Part shown: positions 33,726 to 41,922 of the stretch, one piece after another | Layout of the letters: every line of letters begins with the position of its first letter | Position numbering within the stretch: the first letter of the stretch is position 1 | Assembly (NCBI GenBank): GCA_038239485.1 | Contig: JBBSET010000034.1 | Coordinates: 1-42,177 of the forward strand | Direction of reading: 5' to 3' | Origin: DASQEH01 sp038239485 | Lineage (GTDB): Bacteria; Actinomycetota; Actinomycetes; Propionibacteriales; Nocardioidaceae | Length of the DNA stretch: 42,177 nt | Notes under the pieces: model-generated | What the model was told of the DNA's origin: nothing | What the model saw: the letters and a program-made list of their open reading frames with translations, nothing else | The model's database searches: none | Translations under genes and position numbers: made by a program

Positions 33726-34512
33726 CTTCACGCACCCTTCCCTCGACGACGTCGCCGATCTCCATGAGGGGCTGCTGTCGGAGGAGCGCTCGCATGACGT
33801 GCTTGCACACATCGAGTCGTGCGAGGCGTGTACGGCGGCGATGGCGGCGCTCGACCAGGTCCAGTCGATGCTGGCTTCGACCGGCTCGTCGCCGGTCGCC
33901 ATGCCCGCGCCAGTTGCCGACGCCCTGGACGAGGCACTGGGCCGGGCCAGCCTCGAGCGTGCCGACGGAGTCCCCTCACTGACGGAGCGACGGAGGTCGC
34001 AATCGGCTCCGCAGGGCGCGGGCCGTCGGGGCCGCTGGCTACGCGGACTGGCGGCCGCCGCCGCGATCGTCGTCGTCGGTTCTGGTGCCGTCATCGCATT
34101 GGACCACCTCGGCGGGTCGAGCTCCGGCGTGTCGTCCAACGCGACGTCGGCTGGTCGCGGACGGGACTACGCCAGCGGTGGCCAGGCCGGGTCGGCCACT
34201 GACCCGCCGCCGTACGTGACGGCCAATAGTCTTGCGCAGTTCGGCAGCGCGTTGGTCGCTCGTCGGCCAGCCGCATCGGGCTCGACGACAGCCCCCGATA
34301 AGACTCCATCCGCGGAGTCGCTCGGCGGCGGTCACGACGGGATCTCGACATCGCTGGGATGCACCCCAGGTGTCCGTGGCGCCCACGTCACCACCATCCT
34401 GGCCAGCTGGAAAGGCTCCCCGGCCACCGTCGCGGTCTACCCGAAGAGCCGGCGTGTCGCTGTCTACGCCTGCGGCAGACCGCTGGTGCGGCTGTACTCG
34501 ACGTCGTACTGA
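33718..34512 (+). CDS. Zinc-finger-type anti-sigma factor, partner of SigM
   Basis: 264-aa single-pass membrane protein. N-terminal cytoplasmic ZAS motif HIESCEAC gives His31-x3-Cys35-x2-Cys38, preceded by the helix DVADLHEGLLSEERSHDVLA. An Arg-rich stretch precedes one membrane helix (about 107-128, LRGLAAAAAIVVVGSGAVIAL), and the remaining ~135 residues lie outside and end with a compact domain containing two Cys (LGCTPG, YACGRP). GTG 33718 is chosen because GGAGGG lies about 7 nt upstream; earlier in-frame ATGs lie in the sigM tail. Translational overlap with sigM fits a sigma/anti-sigma pair. Confidence 0.87.
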   Translation: MADFTHPSLDDVADLHEGLLSEERSHDVLAHIESCEACTAAMAALDQVQSMLASTGSSPVAMPAPVADALDEALGRASLERADGVPSLTERRRSQSAPQGAGRRGRWLRGLAAAAAIVVVGSGAVIALDHLGGSSSGVSSNATSAGRGRDYASGGQAGSATDPPPYVTANSLAQFGSALVARRPAASGSTTAPDKTPSAESLGGGHDGISTSLGCTPGVRGAHVTTILASWKGSPATVAVYPKSRRVAVYACGRPLVRLYSTSY

Positions 34513-34516
34513 GCGC

Positions 34517-34544
34517 GGGAATGTTCTCGCTCTAGGATCGGTTG
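34517..34544 (+). promoter_or_regulatory. SigR/SigH-type promoter of trxBA
   Basis: GGGAAT (34517-34522) and GTTG (34541-34544) are separated by exactly 18 nt, identical to the SigR consensus GGGAAT-N18-GTTG that drives trxBA in Streptomyces under disulfide stress. It lies 65 nt before the trxB ATG. Because sigM is adjacent, SigM could also read it. Confidence 0.75.
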
Positions 34545-34608
34545 AAGCCACAGCACCCGGTTGGAGAACCGCTGGCGCAGACGAGCACAGTTCGAGAGTG
34601 AGGGACAG

Positions 34609-35550
34609 ATGTCTTCGGGCGTCCGTGACGTGATCATCATCGGGTCGGGGCCGGCGGGCTACACGGCGGCGATCTATGCCGCTCGGGCCAACCTCCACCC
34701 GATCGTGTTCGAGGGGTCGGTGACCTCGGGCGGCGCGTTGATGAACACCACCGACGTGGAGAACTTCCCCGGCTTCCCGGACGGGATCATGGGTCCCGCA
34801 CTGATGGACGACCTACGCAAGCAGGCCGAGAAGTTCGGCGCCGAGCTTGTTCCTGACGACGTCACCGACGTCGACCTCACGGGCGACATCAAGATCGTCA
34901 AGGACACCGCCGGAGACACCTACGAGGCCAAGGCGGTCATCTTGGCGATGGGCTCGGGCTACCGCAAGCTGGGGATCCACGGCGAGGACCGGTTGTCAGG
35001 TCATGGGGTGAGCTGGTGTGCGACCTGTGACGGCTTCTTCTTCCGCGACCAGCACATCGTGGTCGTCGGCGGCGGCGACTCTGCCGTCGAGGAGGCCACC
35101 TTCCTCACCCGCTTCGCCTCCAAGGTCACCCTCGTCCACCGGCGAAACCAGCTTCGGGCCAGCAAGATCATGGTCGCCCGGGCTGAGTCCAACGCCAAGA
35201 TCGAGTTCGCCTGGAACAGCGAGGTCGACGAGCTGGTCGGGGACGAGCACCTCGAAGCGGTCGTGCTGAGAGACACCGTGACCGGTGAGAGGCGTGAGAT
35301 CGACGCGACGGGCCTGTTCGTGGCGATCGGTCACGACCCGCGCTCGGAGCTCGTCCGCGGTCAGGTCGACCTGGACGACGAGGGTTACGCCTTGGTCCAG
35401 ACGGGTACGACGCGCACCAACCTGAGCGGAGTCTTCGCGAGCGGCGACCTCGTCGACCACACCTACCGGCAGGCAGTGACGGCCGCGGGCTCCGGGTGTG
35501 CGGCGGCCCTCGACGCGGAGCGCTACCTCACCGCCCTCGAGGACGCATGA
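34609..35550 (+). CDS. trxB: Thioredoxin-disulfide reductase
   Basis: 313-aa FAD/NADPH enzyme that reduces thioredoxin. FAD site IIIGSGPAGYTAA (9-21), redox CATC pair in SWCATCDGFFF (Cys137, Cys140), NADPH site VVVGGGDSAVEEATFL with HRRNQLRAS, and the C-terminal FAD motif GVFASGDLVDHTYRQAVTAAGSG. ATG 34609 has GAGGGA 4-5 nt upstream; an in-frame TTG at 34561 is ignored. Its stop overlaps the start of a 36-codon frame that bridges to trxA. Confidence 0.98.
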   Translation: MSSGVRDVIIIGSGPAGYTAAIYAARANLHPIVFEGSVTSGGALMNTTDVENFPGFPDGIMGPALMDDLRKQAEKFGAELVPDDVTDVDLTGDIKIVKDTAGDTYEAKAVILAMGSGYRKLGIHGEDRLSGHGVSWCATCDGFFFRDQHIVVVGGGDSAVEEATFLTRFASKVTLVHRRNQLRASKIMVARAESNAKIEFAWNSEVDELVGDEHLEAVVLRDTVTGERREIDATGLFVAIGHDPRSELVRGQVDLDDEGYALVQTGTTRTNLSGVFASGDLVDHTYRQAVTAAGSGCAAALDAERYLTALEDA

Positions 35551-35657
35551 GCACCGAAGTGTCGTCCCGATCGGCTCCCGTCCAGCATCACCGCTCCACC
35601 TCATTGCCGCCAGACGCAGTATCCATCCGTCCTTCGATATCAGGAGATAGTGAATGA
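35547..35657 (+). CDS. Possible 36-aa bridging ORF between trxB and trxA
   Basis: ATG 35547 overlaps the trxB stop (ATGA), and its TGA (35655-35657) overlaps the trxA ATG (also ATGA), so the frame fills the gap exactly. The peptide begins MSTEVSSRSAPVQHH and is Ser/Pro-rich. Third-position GC falls to roughly half, with none G/C in the last six codons, so it is more likely a translational link than a functional protein. Confidence 0.3.
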   Translation: MSTEVSSRSAPVQHHRSTSLPPDAVSIRPSISGDSE

Positions 35658-35977
35658 GCAACCTTCCCGCCGTCACCGACGCGGACTTCAAGTCCACCGT
35701 CCTCGAGTCCGACCGGCCGATTCTGGTCGACTTCTGGGCAGAGTGGTGCGGCCCGTGCCGCCAGGTCGGCCCCATCCTCGACGAGATCGCCACTGAGCAC
35801 GGCGATGCGATGGCGTTCGTGAAGATGAACGTCGACGAGAACCCGGTCACCCCGGCGAGCTACCGAGTGACGGGAATCCCTGCCCTCAACGTCTACAAGG
35901 GCGGCGAGCTGGTCAAGTCGATCGTCGGGGCCCAGCCGAAGGCCGCTCTTCTCCGCCAGCTGTCCGAGTTCATCTGA
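35654..35977 (+). CDS. trxA: Thioredoxin
   Basis: 107-aa thioredoxin with the active site WCGPC (residues 31-35) in VDFWAEWCGPCRQVGP, the buried Asp26, and the cis-Pro loop TGIPALNVYKGGE. It is the substrate of TrxB and reduces protein disulfides. ATG 35654 has GGAGA about 8 nt upstream. It follows trxB by 103 nt and should share its SigR-type promoter. Confidence 0.98.
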   Translation: MSNLPAVTDADFKSTVLESDRPILVDFWAEWCGPCRQVGPILDEIATEHGDAMAFVKMNVDENPVTPASYRVTGIPALNVYKGGELVKSIVGAQPKAALLRQLSEFI

Positions 35978-35985
35978 CGGCTCCG

Positions 35986-36004
35986 CCACGGGCTCGGCCC
36001 GTGG
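35986..36004 (+). terminator. Hairpin after trxA
   Basis: CCACGGGC (35986-35993) and GCCCGTGG (35997-36004) pair around a TCG loop, 9 nt after the stop. No U-tract. The rest of the 268-bp gap to 36245 shows no gene; a TACGCT box at 36209-36214 may start the S53 gene. Confidence 0.55.
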
Positions 36005-36245
36005 GCCACGCACGCCGCTCCGAGGTGACAGCGCTCTCGGGGCGGCGTCATGCGTCCGCCGCGGGTCATCGGGCTGTGGCCAGGCAACCCACCGTGGGCC
36101 CGTCGAGCGCGAAGCAGGCATCGAGGTAGCCGCGGGTTCGGGCAGTCTCGACTGAGCCTGCTCGTCCCCCAGCATCGACTGAGCGCTGCGACTGTCGCCG
36201 ACACCGCATACGCTTCCGGCACGAACAACACGTGAGGGGTGCCGG

Positions 36246-37670
36246 ATGGGTGCGATACCAGGCAGTGATCGTCGTCCACTGACGGCGGCCACCGTCGTCG
36301 GGCCAGTCGACCCCGATGAGAGCCTCGAGATCACCGTGTTCGTCCGCCGGCAACCCGGGGGCGGTGCCGACGAGGGAGACCTCGACGCCGTGGGTGGTGT
36401 GCTGGAGTCTCGTGGACTCCAGCTGGTACGGACCCACGCTCCCAGCGGGCGGCTGCACGTGGCTGGCCGGCAGGCGAACCTTGTCGACGTCTTCGGTACG
36501 AGTCTGGAGCTGGTTCGCAGCGGCGAGGTCGAGCATCGGCACCGCACCGGCACCTTGTCGGTGCCCGACGAGCTCGACGGCGTCGTCACCGCTGTGTTGG
36601 GTCTGGACGACCGGCCGCAGGCCCGTGCACAGTTCCGGGTGGCCGCCGGCCCGGCCACGTCGTACACACCGGTGGAGGTCGGCGCCGCCTACCACTTCCC
36701 CGCGGACACAGACGGGACCGGCCAGAGTGTCTCGATCATCGAGCTGGGTGGCGGCTTCGACCAGTCCGACCTGGATACCTACTTCTCCGGACTCGGCATC
36801 CCCGCCCCCACCGTGACCGCCCACGGCGTCGACGGCGCGACCAACGTGCCAGGAGGCGAGCCCAGCGGCGCGGACGGTGAGGTGCTGCTCGACGTCGAGG
36901 TGATCGGCGCCCTCGCACCGGCCGCCCAGATCACGGTGTGGTTCGCCCCCAACACCGACCAGGGCTTCGTGGACGCCGTCAGCGACGCCGTGCACGCATC
37001 ACCGACGCCGACGGCTGTCAGTATCAGCTGGGGACAGTCGGAGGACGCGTGGACCGCGCAAGCGCGAACCGCCCTCGACCAGGCATTCGCCGATGGCGCC
37101 GCCCTGGGCGTGACCGTCTGCGTCGCTTCCGGTGACAACGGCAGCAGCGACGGGCAGACGGACGGCTCGGACCACGTGGACTTCCCGGCAAGCAGCCCCC
37201 ATGCGCTGGCCTGCGGCGGCACCTCGCTGCGCCCGAGCACCGAGACCGTCTGGAACAACGGGTCCAGCGGGGGCGCGACCGGCGGCGGCATCAGCGACAC
37301 CTTCGCCCAGCCCGCGTGGCAGTCCGGCGTACCCGCCACGGCGAGCGGCCGAGGCGTCCCCGATGTGTCGGGAGACGCCGACCCCCAAACCGGCTACCAG
37401 GTTCTCGTCGACGGTCAGAGCATCGTCATCGGAGGCACCAGCGCAGTCGCGCCGCTATGGGCGGCCCTCGTCGCCCGGCTCGCTCAGGCGCTCGGGCGGC
37501 CACTCGGCCTCGTGCAGCAGCAGCTGTACACCTTGGACTCCGGGTTCCGCGACATCGTCAGCGGCACCAACGGCTCATACTCCGCGGGTCCAGGGTGGGA
37601 CGCCTGCACCGGCCTAGGCTCGCCCGATGGCGAGGCGCTGCTGGCGGCGCTCCGGTCGGCGACCGGCTGA
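36246..37670 (+). CDS. S53 family serine-carboxyl peptidase (kumamolisin-like)
   Basis: 474-aa sedolisin-family endopeptidase, acid-active in known members. Propeptide (about 1-136) begins SLEITVFVRRQPGG and ends VLGLDDRPQARAQFR. Catalytic residues: Glu212 and Asp216 in DGEVLLDVEVIGALAP, oxyanion Asp297 in VASGDNGSSDG, and Ser399 in IGGTSAVAPLWAAL; the C-terminal calcium site is FRDIV...GPGWDACTGLGSPDG. As in kumamolisin, no signal peptide is seen, so export route and site of action are unclear. ATG 36246 has GAGGGG about 7 nt upstream. Confidence 0.93.
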   Translation: MGAIPGSDRRPLTAATVVGPVDPDESLEITVFVRRQPGGGADEGDLDAVGGVLESRGLQLVRTHAPSGRLHVAGRQANLVDVFGTSLELVRSGEVEHRHRTGTLSVPDELDGVVTAVLGLDDRPQARAQFRVAAGPATSYTPVEVGAAYHFPADTDGTGQSVSIIELGGGFDQSDLDTYFSGLGIPAPTVTAHGVDGATNVPGGEPSGADGEVLLDVEVIGALAPAAQITVWFAPNTDQGFVDAVSDAVHASPTPTAVSISWGQSEDAWTAQARTALDQAFADGAALGVTVCVASGDNGSSDGQTDGSDHVDFPASSPHALACGGTSLRPSTETVWNNGSSGGATGGGISDTFAQPAWQSGVPATASGRGVPDVSGDADPQTGYQVLVDGQSIVIGGTSAVAPLWAALVARLAQALGRPLGLVQQQLYTLDSGFRDIVSGTNGSYSAGPGWDACTGLGSPDGEALLAALRSATG

Positions 37671-37706
37671 CCGGAGCAGGAGCGGTCTCGCGATCTTGAC
37701 ACTCGA

Positions 37707-38339
37707 TCAGTCCGCCGGACCCTCGACCCGGGTACGAACACCCACTGGTGCGGGTGACTTGTCCGAGGACCTGATCGCTCCCAGCCACCGTTCGAGGGCA
37801 ACCTCGACGTCGCCGCGCCAGGACAGCACCGTTCGGAGGTCGAGCCGCAGGCGCGGGTAGCGCGGATGCGAGTGGACGGTCTTGAAGCCGACAGCGGTCA
37901 GAAAGGCCGCCGGCATGACGCAGCCGAGCTCCTCGCCTGTGACGTCGCCGTAGGCCTCGAGCGCCCGCACCCCGCGGCGCGACAACGCATCTTTCACGAC
38001 CGACTGGATCAGCACCCGGCCGAGCCCGGAGGCGGCATACTCGGGCAGGATCCTGGCGGTCATCAGCAAGATGGCGTCGGCGCTGACCTGACTGGTCGCA
38101 TAGCCGAGGACGGCTCCGACATACTCGGGCGGCGCATAGAGGGCGAAGCCGGCCACCTGACTGTCGACGTAGAGGATCCGCCCGCAGCTTCCCCACTCCA
38201 GCAGGACAGCCGACAGCCAGTCGTCCTTCCGGGCCTCCGGCGGCGCGGAGCGGCCAGCCTCCCAGAACACGCACTGGCGACACGGCCACGGCAGGTCGTC
38301 GATGTTGTCCAAGGTGATGGAGGCCAGACGGCGCGCCAC
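37707..38339 (-). CDS. GNAT family N-acetyltransferase
   Basis: 210-aa GNAT-fold protein. The opening ITLDNIDDLPWPCRQCVFWE, with Trp-Pro-Cys and a second Cys, is a distinctive actinobacterial form; then WGSCGRILYVDSQVAGFALYAPPEYV (beta strands 2-4), the acetyl-CoA region ARILPEYAASGLGRVLIQSVVKDAL and the terminal FLTAVGFKTVHSHPRYPRLRLDL. The pyrophosphate loop is SGLGRVL, close to the Q/RxxGxG/A consensus. GTG 38339 has GAGGTGAGG just upstream. Substrate unknown; divergent from the aminotransferase. Confidence 0.82.
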   Translation of the reverse strand: MARRLASITLDNIDDLPWPCRQCVFWEAGRSAPPEARKDDWLSAVLLEWGSCGRILYVDSQVAGFALYAPPEYVGAVLGYATSQVSADAILLMTARILPEYAASGLGRVLIQSVVKDALSRRGVRALEAYGDVTGEELGCVMPAAFLTAVGFKTVHSHPRYPRLRLDLRTVLSWRGDVEVALERWLGAIRSSDKSPAPVGVRTRVEGPAD

Positions 38340-38392
38340 GCATCCTCACCTCCCGATCGTTCCTCGGTGCCGATAAGGCATCGTAGTTCCCG

Positions 38393-39736
38393 ATGCCCAC
38401 CGATGAAGGCCAGCCGGCCACACCGCCCGTGCGCCGCGCACCCGCGCAGCGGCTGACCCGCCTCGACTCCTACGTCGACAGGTACGCCGACCGGACGCAC
38501 GCCATGATGGCCTCGGAGATCCGGGCCCTGTTCGCGGTCGCGAGCCGCCCCGAGGTGGTGTCGCTTGCGGGAGGTATGCCGAACATCTCCAGCCTCCCGC
38601 TCGACGCCGTGGCCAGCACGATCGGCGACCTGGTCAGGAAGCACGGCGCGGCGGCGATGCAGTACGGGTCCGGCCAGGGCGACCCGACCCTGCGCAGCCA
38701 GATCTGCGAGGTGATGGCGCTGGAAGGGATCACGGCCCATCCCGACGACATCGTGGTCACGGTCGGGAGTCAGCAGGCCGTGGACCTGGTCACCCGGGTG
38801 TTCTGCGACCCCGGCGACGTGGTGATCTGCGAGGCGCCGAGCTACGTAGGCGCGCTGGGCGTCTTCCGCGCTTACGAGTGCGACGTCGTCCACGTCGAGA
38901 TGGACTCCGACGGCCTGGTGCCGTCGGCATTGGAGCAGGCCATCACCGCTGTCGCAGCCTCGGGACGCCGCGCCAAGTTCCTGTACACGATCCCCAACTT
39001 CCACAACCCCGCGGGTGTCACCCTCTCGGCGGAGCGACGCGGACGGGTGCTCGACATCTGCCAGCGCGCCGACCTGCTCGTGCTCGAGGACAACCCCTAC
39101 GGTCTGCTCGGCTTCGACGCCGACCCGATCCCGGCCCTGCGCGCCGCCGACAGCGAGGGGGTGGTCTACCTGGGGTCGTTCTCCAAGACGTTCGCCCCCG
39201 GGTTCCGGGTCGGCTGGGCGCTCGCACCGCACGCGGTCCGCGAGAAGCTGGTACTCGCCCAGGAGTCGTCGACACTGTGCCCGCCGACGTTCAGCCAGCT
39301 GGCGGTGAGCGCCTACCTCGCCAAGCACGACTGGCTGGGCCAGATCAAGGACTTCAAGGAGATGTACCGCGAGCGCCGCGACGCCATGCTCAGCGCCCTC
39401 GACGACCAGATGCCGGCAGGTGCCACCTGGACCGTGCCGGCTGGCGGCTTCTACGTGTGGGTCACCCTGCCCGAGGGCCTCGACTCCAAGTCGATGCTGC
39501 CACGCGCGGTCACGGCCCGGGTCGCGTACGTCCCTGGCACAGCGTTCTACGCCGACGGTTTCGGTGGCCGGTGCATGCGCCTGAGCTACTGCTACCCGAC
39601 GCCGGCTCGCATCGACGAGGGCGTGCGCCGACTTGCCGGCGTCATCGCCGACGAGCTGGAGCTGCTGGAGACGTTCGGCGTCACCCGGAGTGCTGTGCAG
39701 CGCGGCTACGAGGGTCCGCAGACGGATCTCACATGA
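38393..39736 (+). CDS. PLP-dependent aminotransferase, class I/II
   Basis: 447-aa fold-type I aminotransferase of the 2-aminoadipate/MocR-catalytic branch. Marks: VVSLAGGMPN, MQYGSGQGDPTLRSQI, VTVGSQQAVDLV, the cofactor Asn in IPNFHNPAGVTLS, Asp-x-x-Tyr in LEDNPYGLL, PLP Lys265 in GSFSKTFAPGFRVGW, and the carboxylate Arg in CMRLSYCYP. No winged-helix regulator domain is fused. Substrate not deducible; likely an aromatic or branched amino acid. It is followed after 10 nt by the Ddl-like gene, so both probably form an operon that may supply an amino acid for ligation. Confidence 0.92.
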   Translation: MPTDEGQPATPPVRRAPAQRLTRLDSYVDRYADRTHAMMASEIRALFAVASRPEVVSLAGGMPNISSLPLDAVASTIGDLVRKHGAAAMQYGSGQGDPTLRSQICEVMALEGITAHPDDIVVTVGSQQAVDLVTRVFCDPGDVVICEAPSYVGALGVFRAYECDVVHVEMDSDGLVPSALEQAITAVAASGRRAKFLYTIPNFHNPAGVTLSAERRGRVLDICQRADLLVLEDNPYGLLGFDADPIPALRAADSEGVVYLGSFSKTFAPGFRVGWALAPHAVREKLVLAQESSTLCPPTFSQLAVSAYLAKHDWLGQIKDFKEMYRERRDAMLSALDDQMPAGATWTVPAGGFYVWVTLPEGLDSKSMLPRAVTARVAYVPGTAFYADGFGGRCMRLSYCYPTPARIDEGVRRLAGVIADELELLETFGVTRSAVQRGYEGPQTDLT

Positions 39737-39746
39737 GGGGACGGCC

Positions 39747-40700
39747 ATGAGCAGACAACGGGTGGTGGTCCTCGCGGGGGGCCTGTCGCACGAACGCGAC
39801 GTATCCCTTCGGTCCGGCCGCCGGGTCGCCGAGGCGATGGCCGGCGTCGGCGTCGAGACCGCGGTGCGCGATGTCGATGCGGAGCTGCTGCCGTGGTTGC
39901 GGAGCGAGACGCCCGACTGCGTCATCCCGCTCCTGCATGGCGAGGTCGGGGAGGACGGGGCGCTGCGGGAGGTCCTCGAGCTTGCCCGGATCGCCTACGT
40001 CGGATCGACCCCGGCCGCGTCCCGGCTGGCATTCGACAAGCCGATCGCCAAGCAGGTCCTGTCGCAGGCGGGGCTGCTGACGCCGGCGTCGGTCACGCTG
40101 CCTGCCGACACCTTCCGTGAGATCGGCGCAAGCGCGATGATGGACTCGCTGATCGGCTATCTCGGGCTGCCACTCGTGGTCAAGCCCGCGAAGGGCGGAT
40201 CCGCGCTGGGGGTCTCGGTCGTGGCCACCCCCGGCGAGCTGCCGGGAGCGATGGTGGCGTGCTTCGCCTACGGTCCCGTCGCCCTGATCGAGCGCTGCAT
40301 CACCGGAGTCGAGGTCGCGGTCTCCGTGCTCGATGCAGACGCCGGCCCGCAGGCCCTGCCCGCTGTCGAGATCCATGCCGACGGCGGCCTGTACGACTAC
40401 ACCGCGCGCTACACCGCGGGCGCTACCGAGTTCGTCGTCCCCGCACGTCTGACGGAACCGGTGGCCGCCGAGTGCGCGCGGGTCGCGGAGCAGGCACACC
40501 GGGTGCTCGGCCTGCGTGACCTCTCGCGATCCGACCTGATGGTGGCCGACGACGGTAGCGTGTGGTTCCTCGAGTCGAACGTCGCGCCGGGGATGACGGA
40601 GACATCGCTCGTACCGCTGGCGGTCGAGGCAGCAGGCCTCGAGCTGGGGAAGATGTTTGCCGAGCTCTGCCAGCGGGCTGTGGAGCGTCAGACCCGGTAA
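39747..40700 (+). CDS. D-alanine-D-alanine ligase-like ATP-grasp protein
   Basis: 317-aa ATP-grasp ligase. Seen: VVVLAGGLSHERDVSLRSGRRVAEAM (N-terminal domain), PLLHGEVGEDGALREVLELARIAYVGS, KPAKGGSALGVSVV (glycine-rich loop), IERCITGVEVAVSVL, YTAGATEFVVPARL and the metal-binding WFLESNVAPGMTETSLVP. In true Ddl this last motif is NTxPGMT; the Val is a small change. Size and motifs fit a Ddl, but a second, main ddl is common near murF in actinobacteria, so this may join other D-amino acids. ATG 39747 has GAGGGG 7 nt upstream. Its last seven codons lie in a duplicated 22-bp repeat. Confidence 0.88.
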   Translation: MSRQRVVVLAGGLSHERDVSLRSGRRVAEAMAGVGVETAVRDVDAELLPWLRSETPDCVIPLLHGEVGEDGALREVLELARIAYVGSTPAASRLAFDKPIAKQVLSQAGLLTPASVTLPADTFREIGASAMMDSLIGYLGLPLVVKPAKGGSALGVSVVATPGELPGAMVACFAYGPVALIERCITGVEVAVSVLDADAGPQALPAVEIHADGGLYDYTARYTAGATEFVVPARLTEPVAAECARVAEQAHRVLGLRDLSRSDLMVADDGSVWFLESNVAPGMTETSLVPLAVEAAGLELGKMFAELCQRAVERQTR

Positions 40701-40730
40701 CGCGGACCGTGGAGCGTCAGACCCGGTAAC
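40680..40730. repeat. 22-bp direct repeat at a convergent gene junction
   Basis: GTGGAGCGTCAGACCCGGTAAC occurs at 40680-40701 and again at 40709-40730, separated by 7 bp. Copy 1 ends the ddl-like gene, including its TAA stop; copy 2 contains the stop codon of the convergent MFS gene (minus-strand TGA at 40719-40717). A recent 29-bp tandem duplication would explain it. Confidence 0.9.
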
Positions 40731-41922
40731 CGGCTCCCGGCTCGGCCGGTCGGCGTCGAAGCGCGCTGTACAGGTACCCTGCCGACGCCAAGATGACCGC
40801 GGCGCAGATCCAGTAGATGGTCCGGTAGGTCAAGAACCCGACGAGAACGGCCCCGAGGCCGATGGACGCTGCCTGAGGAGTGCCGAGAAGCACGTCGGTC
40901 GCCGTCGACACCCGGCCCATCAGTCGCTGCGGCGTCCGCCGTTGCAGCATGGTGCTGAACGCCACGACGAAGACGGTCAGGGCGAAGCCGAGGACCACCA
41001 CGCCGATGAAGATCACTGCCAGCAGTGGCGAGACCGCGCAGATCGCCAGGCTGAGGGCCAGCAGTCCGAGCGTCAGGGTCACGGTCGCCGGCTCTCCCAG
41101 CCTCTTCACCACGCGAGACGACAGCAGCCCGCCCGCCACGGCTCCGACGCCCTGCACAGACAGAACCACGCCGACGAAGCTGGCCGGCCGGCCGAACGCG
41201 TCGACCATCGCGAAGACGGCCGACTCCATGAAGCCGATCACCAGCAGGGCAATCGCGACGGCGGTGACGGTCGGCTTGAGGATGGGGTCGCGCCGGACGT
41301 GGCGGACCCCGGCCATCAGCTCGGTCCGCCAGCGTCCCTCATTGCGCTCGGGAACCGGATCAGGCACGGACAACGCGACGATCGTGAGTCCCGCCAGGAG
41401 GAACGACGCCGCATCGATGACAGCGACGCCATAGCCCCCGACGACGGTATAGATCCCGGCGCCCGCGAGCGGGCCCACCAGCCGTAGCCCTTCCCTCGTC
41501 GTCGCCAGGGATGCGTTCGCGTCGACGAGCATCTCCTCGGGCAACAGGTGCTTGAGCAAGCCGTTGAGGGCCGCCGGCAGCACCATGAAGGACACGCCGT
41601 ACAGCAGGGCGACCAGGTAGATGATCCAGACGTCGCCGCGATCGTGCACGAGGAGCAGCGGAAGCACCGCGATCGCGGAGGCCGCATTCCCCCAGATCAG
41701 GACGGTACGGCGGCGGAGCCGGTCGATCATCATGCCCAGCGCCGGAGCCCCGAGCGACGGCGCGACCAGCCAGAGGAAGGTCGCCCCCGCTGCCCCGCTG
41801 GACCCGGTCAGGTCCTTGACCCAGATGGCCAGCACGATCAGCATCAGCGAGTCCCCGACCATGCTGGCCAGCAGCCCGGCGTACAGCAAGCTGAATCCGG
41901 GCTGCCGAAAGGCCGCCTTCAC
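40717..41922 (-). CDS. MFS exporter (DHA3-like)
   Basis: 401-aa major facilitator with twelve predicted helices. It opens AAFRQPGFSLLYAGLLASMVGDSLMLIVLAIWV and has MMIDRLRRRTVLIWGNAASAI between helices 2 and 3, and LQRRTPQRLMGRVSTATDVLLGTPQAASIGLGAV in the second half, as in MFS_3-type macrolide/drug exporters. GTG 41922 overlaps the stop of the upstream regulator gene (GTGA), fixing the start; the frame opens to 42090 as a shadow of that regulator. The regulator-exporter pair suggests an inducible efflux unit. Its 3' end meets the ddl-like gene in the 22-bp repeat. Confidence 0.92.
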   Translation of the reverse strand: MKAAFRQPGFSLLYAGLLASMVGDSLMLIVLAIWVKDLTGSSGAAGATFLWLVAPSLGAPALGMMIDRLRRRTVLIWGNAASAIAVLPLLLVHDRGDVWIIYLVALLYGVSFMVLPAALNGLLKHLLPEEMLVDANASLATTREGLRLVGPLAGAGIYTVVGGYGVAVIDAASFLLAGLTIVALSVPDPVPERNEGRWRTELMAGVRHVRRDPILKPTVTAVAIALLVIGFMESAVFAMVDAFGRPASFVGVVLSVQGVGAVAGGLLSSRVVKRLGEPATVTLTLGLLALSLAICAVSPLLAVIFIGVVVLGFALTVFVVAFSTMLQRRTPQRLMGRVSTATDVLLGTPQAASIGLGAVLVGFLTYRTIYWICAAVILASAGYLYSALRRRPAEPGAGYRV

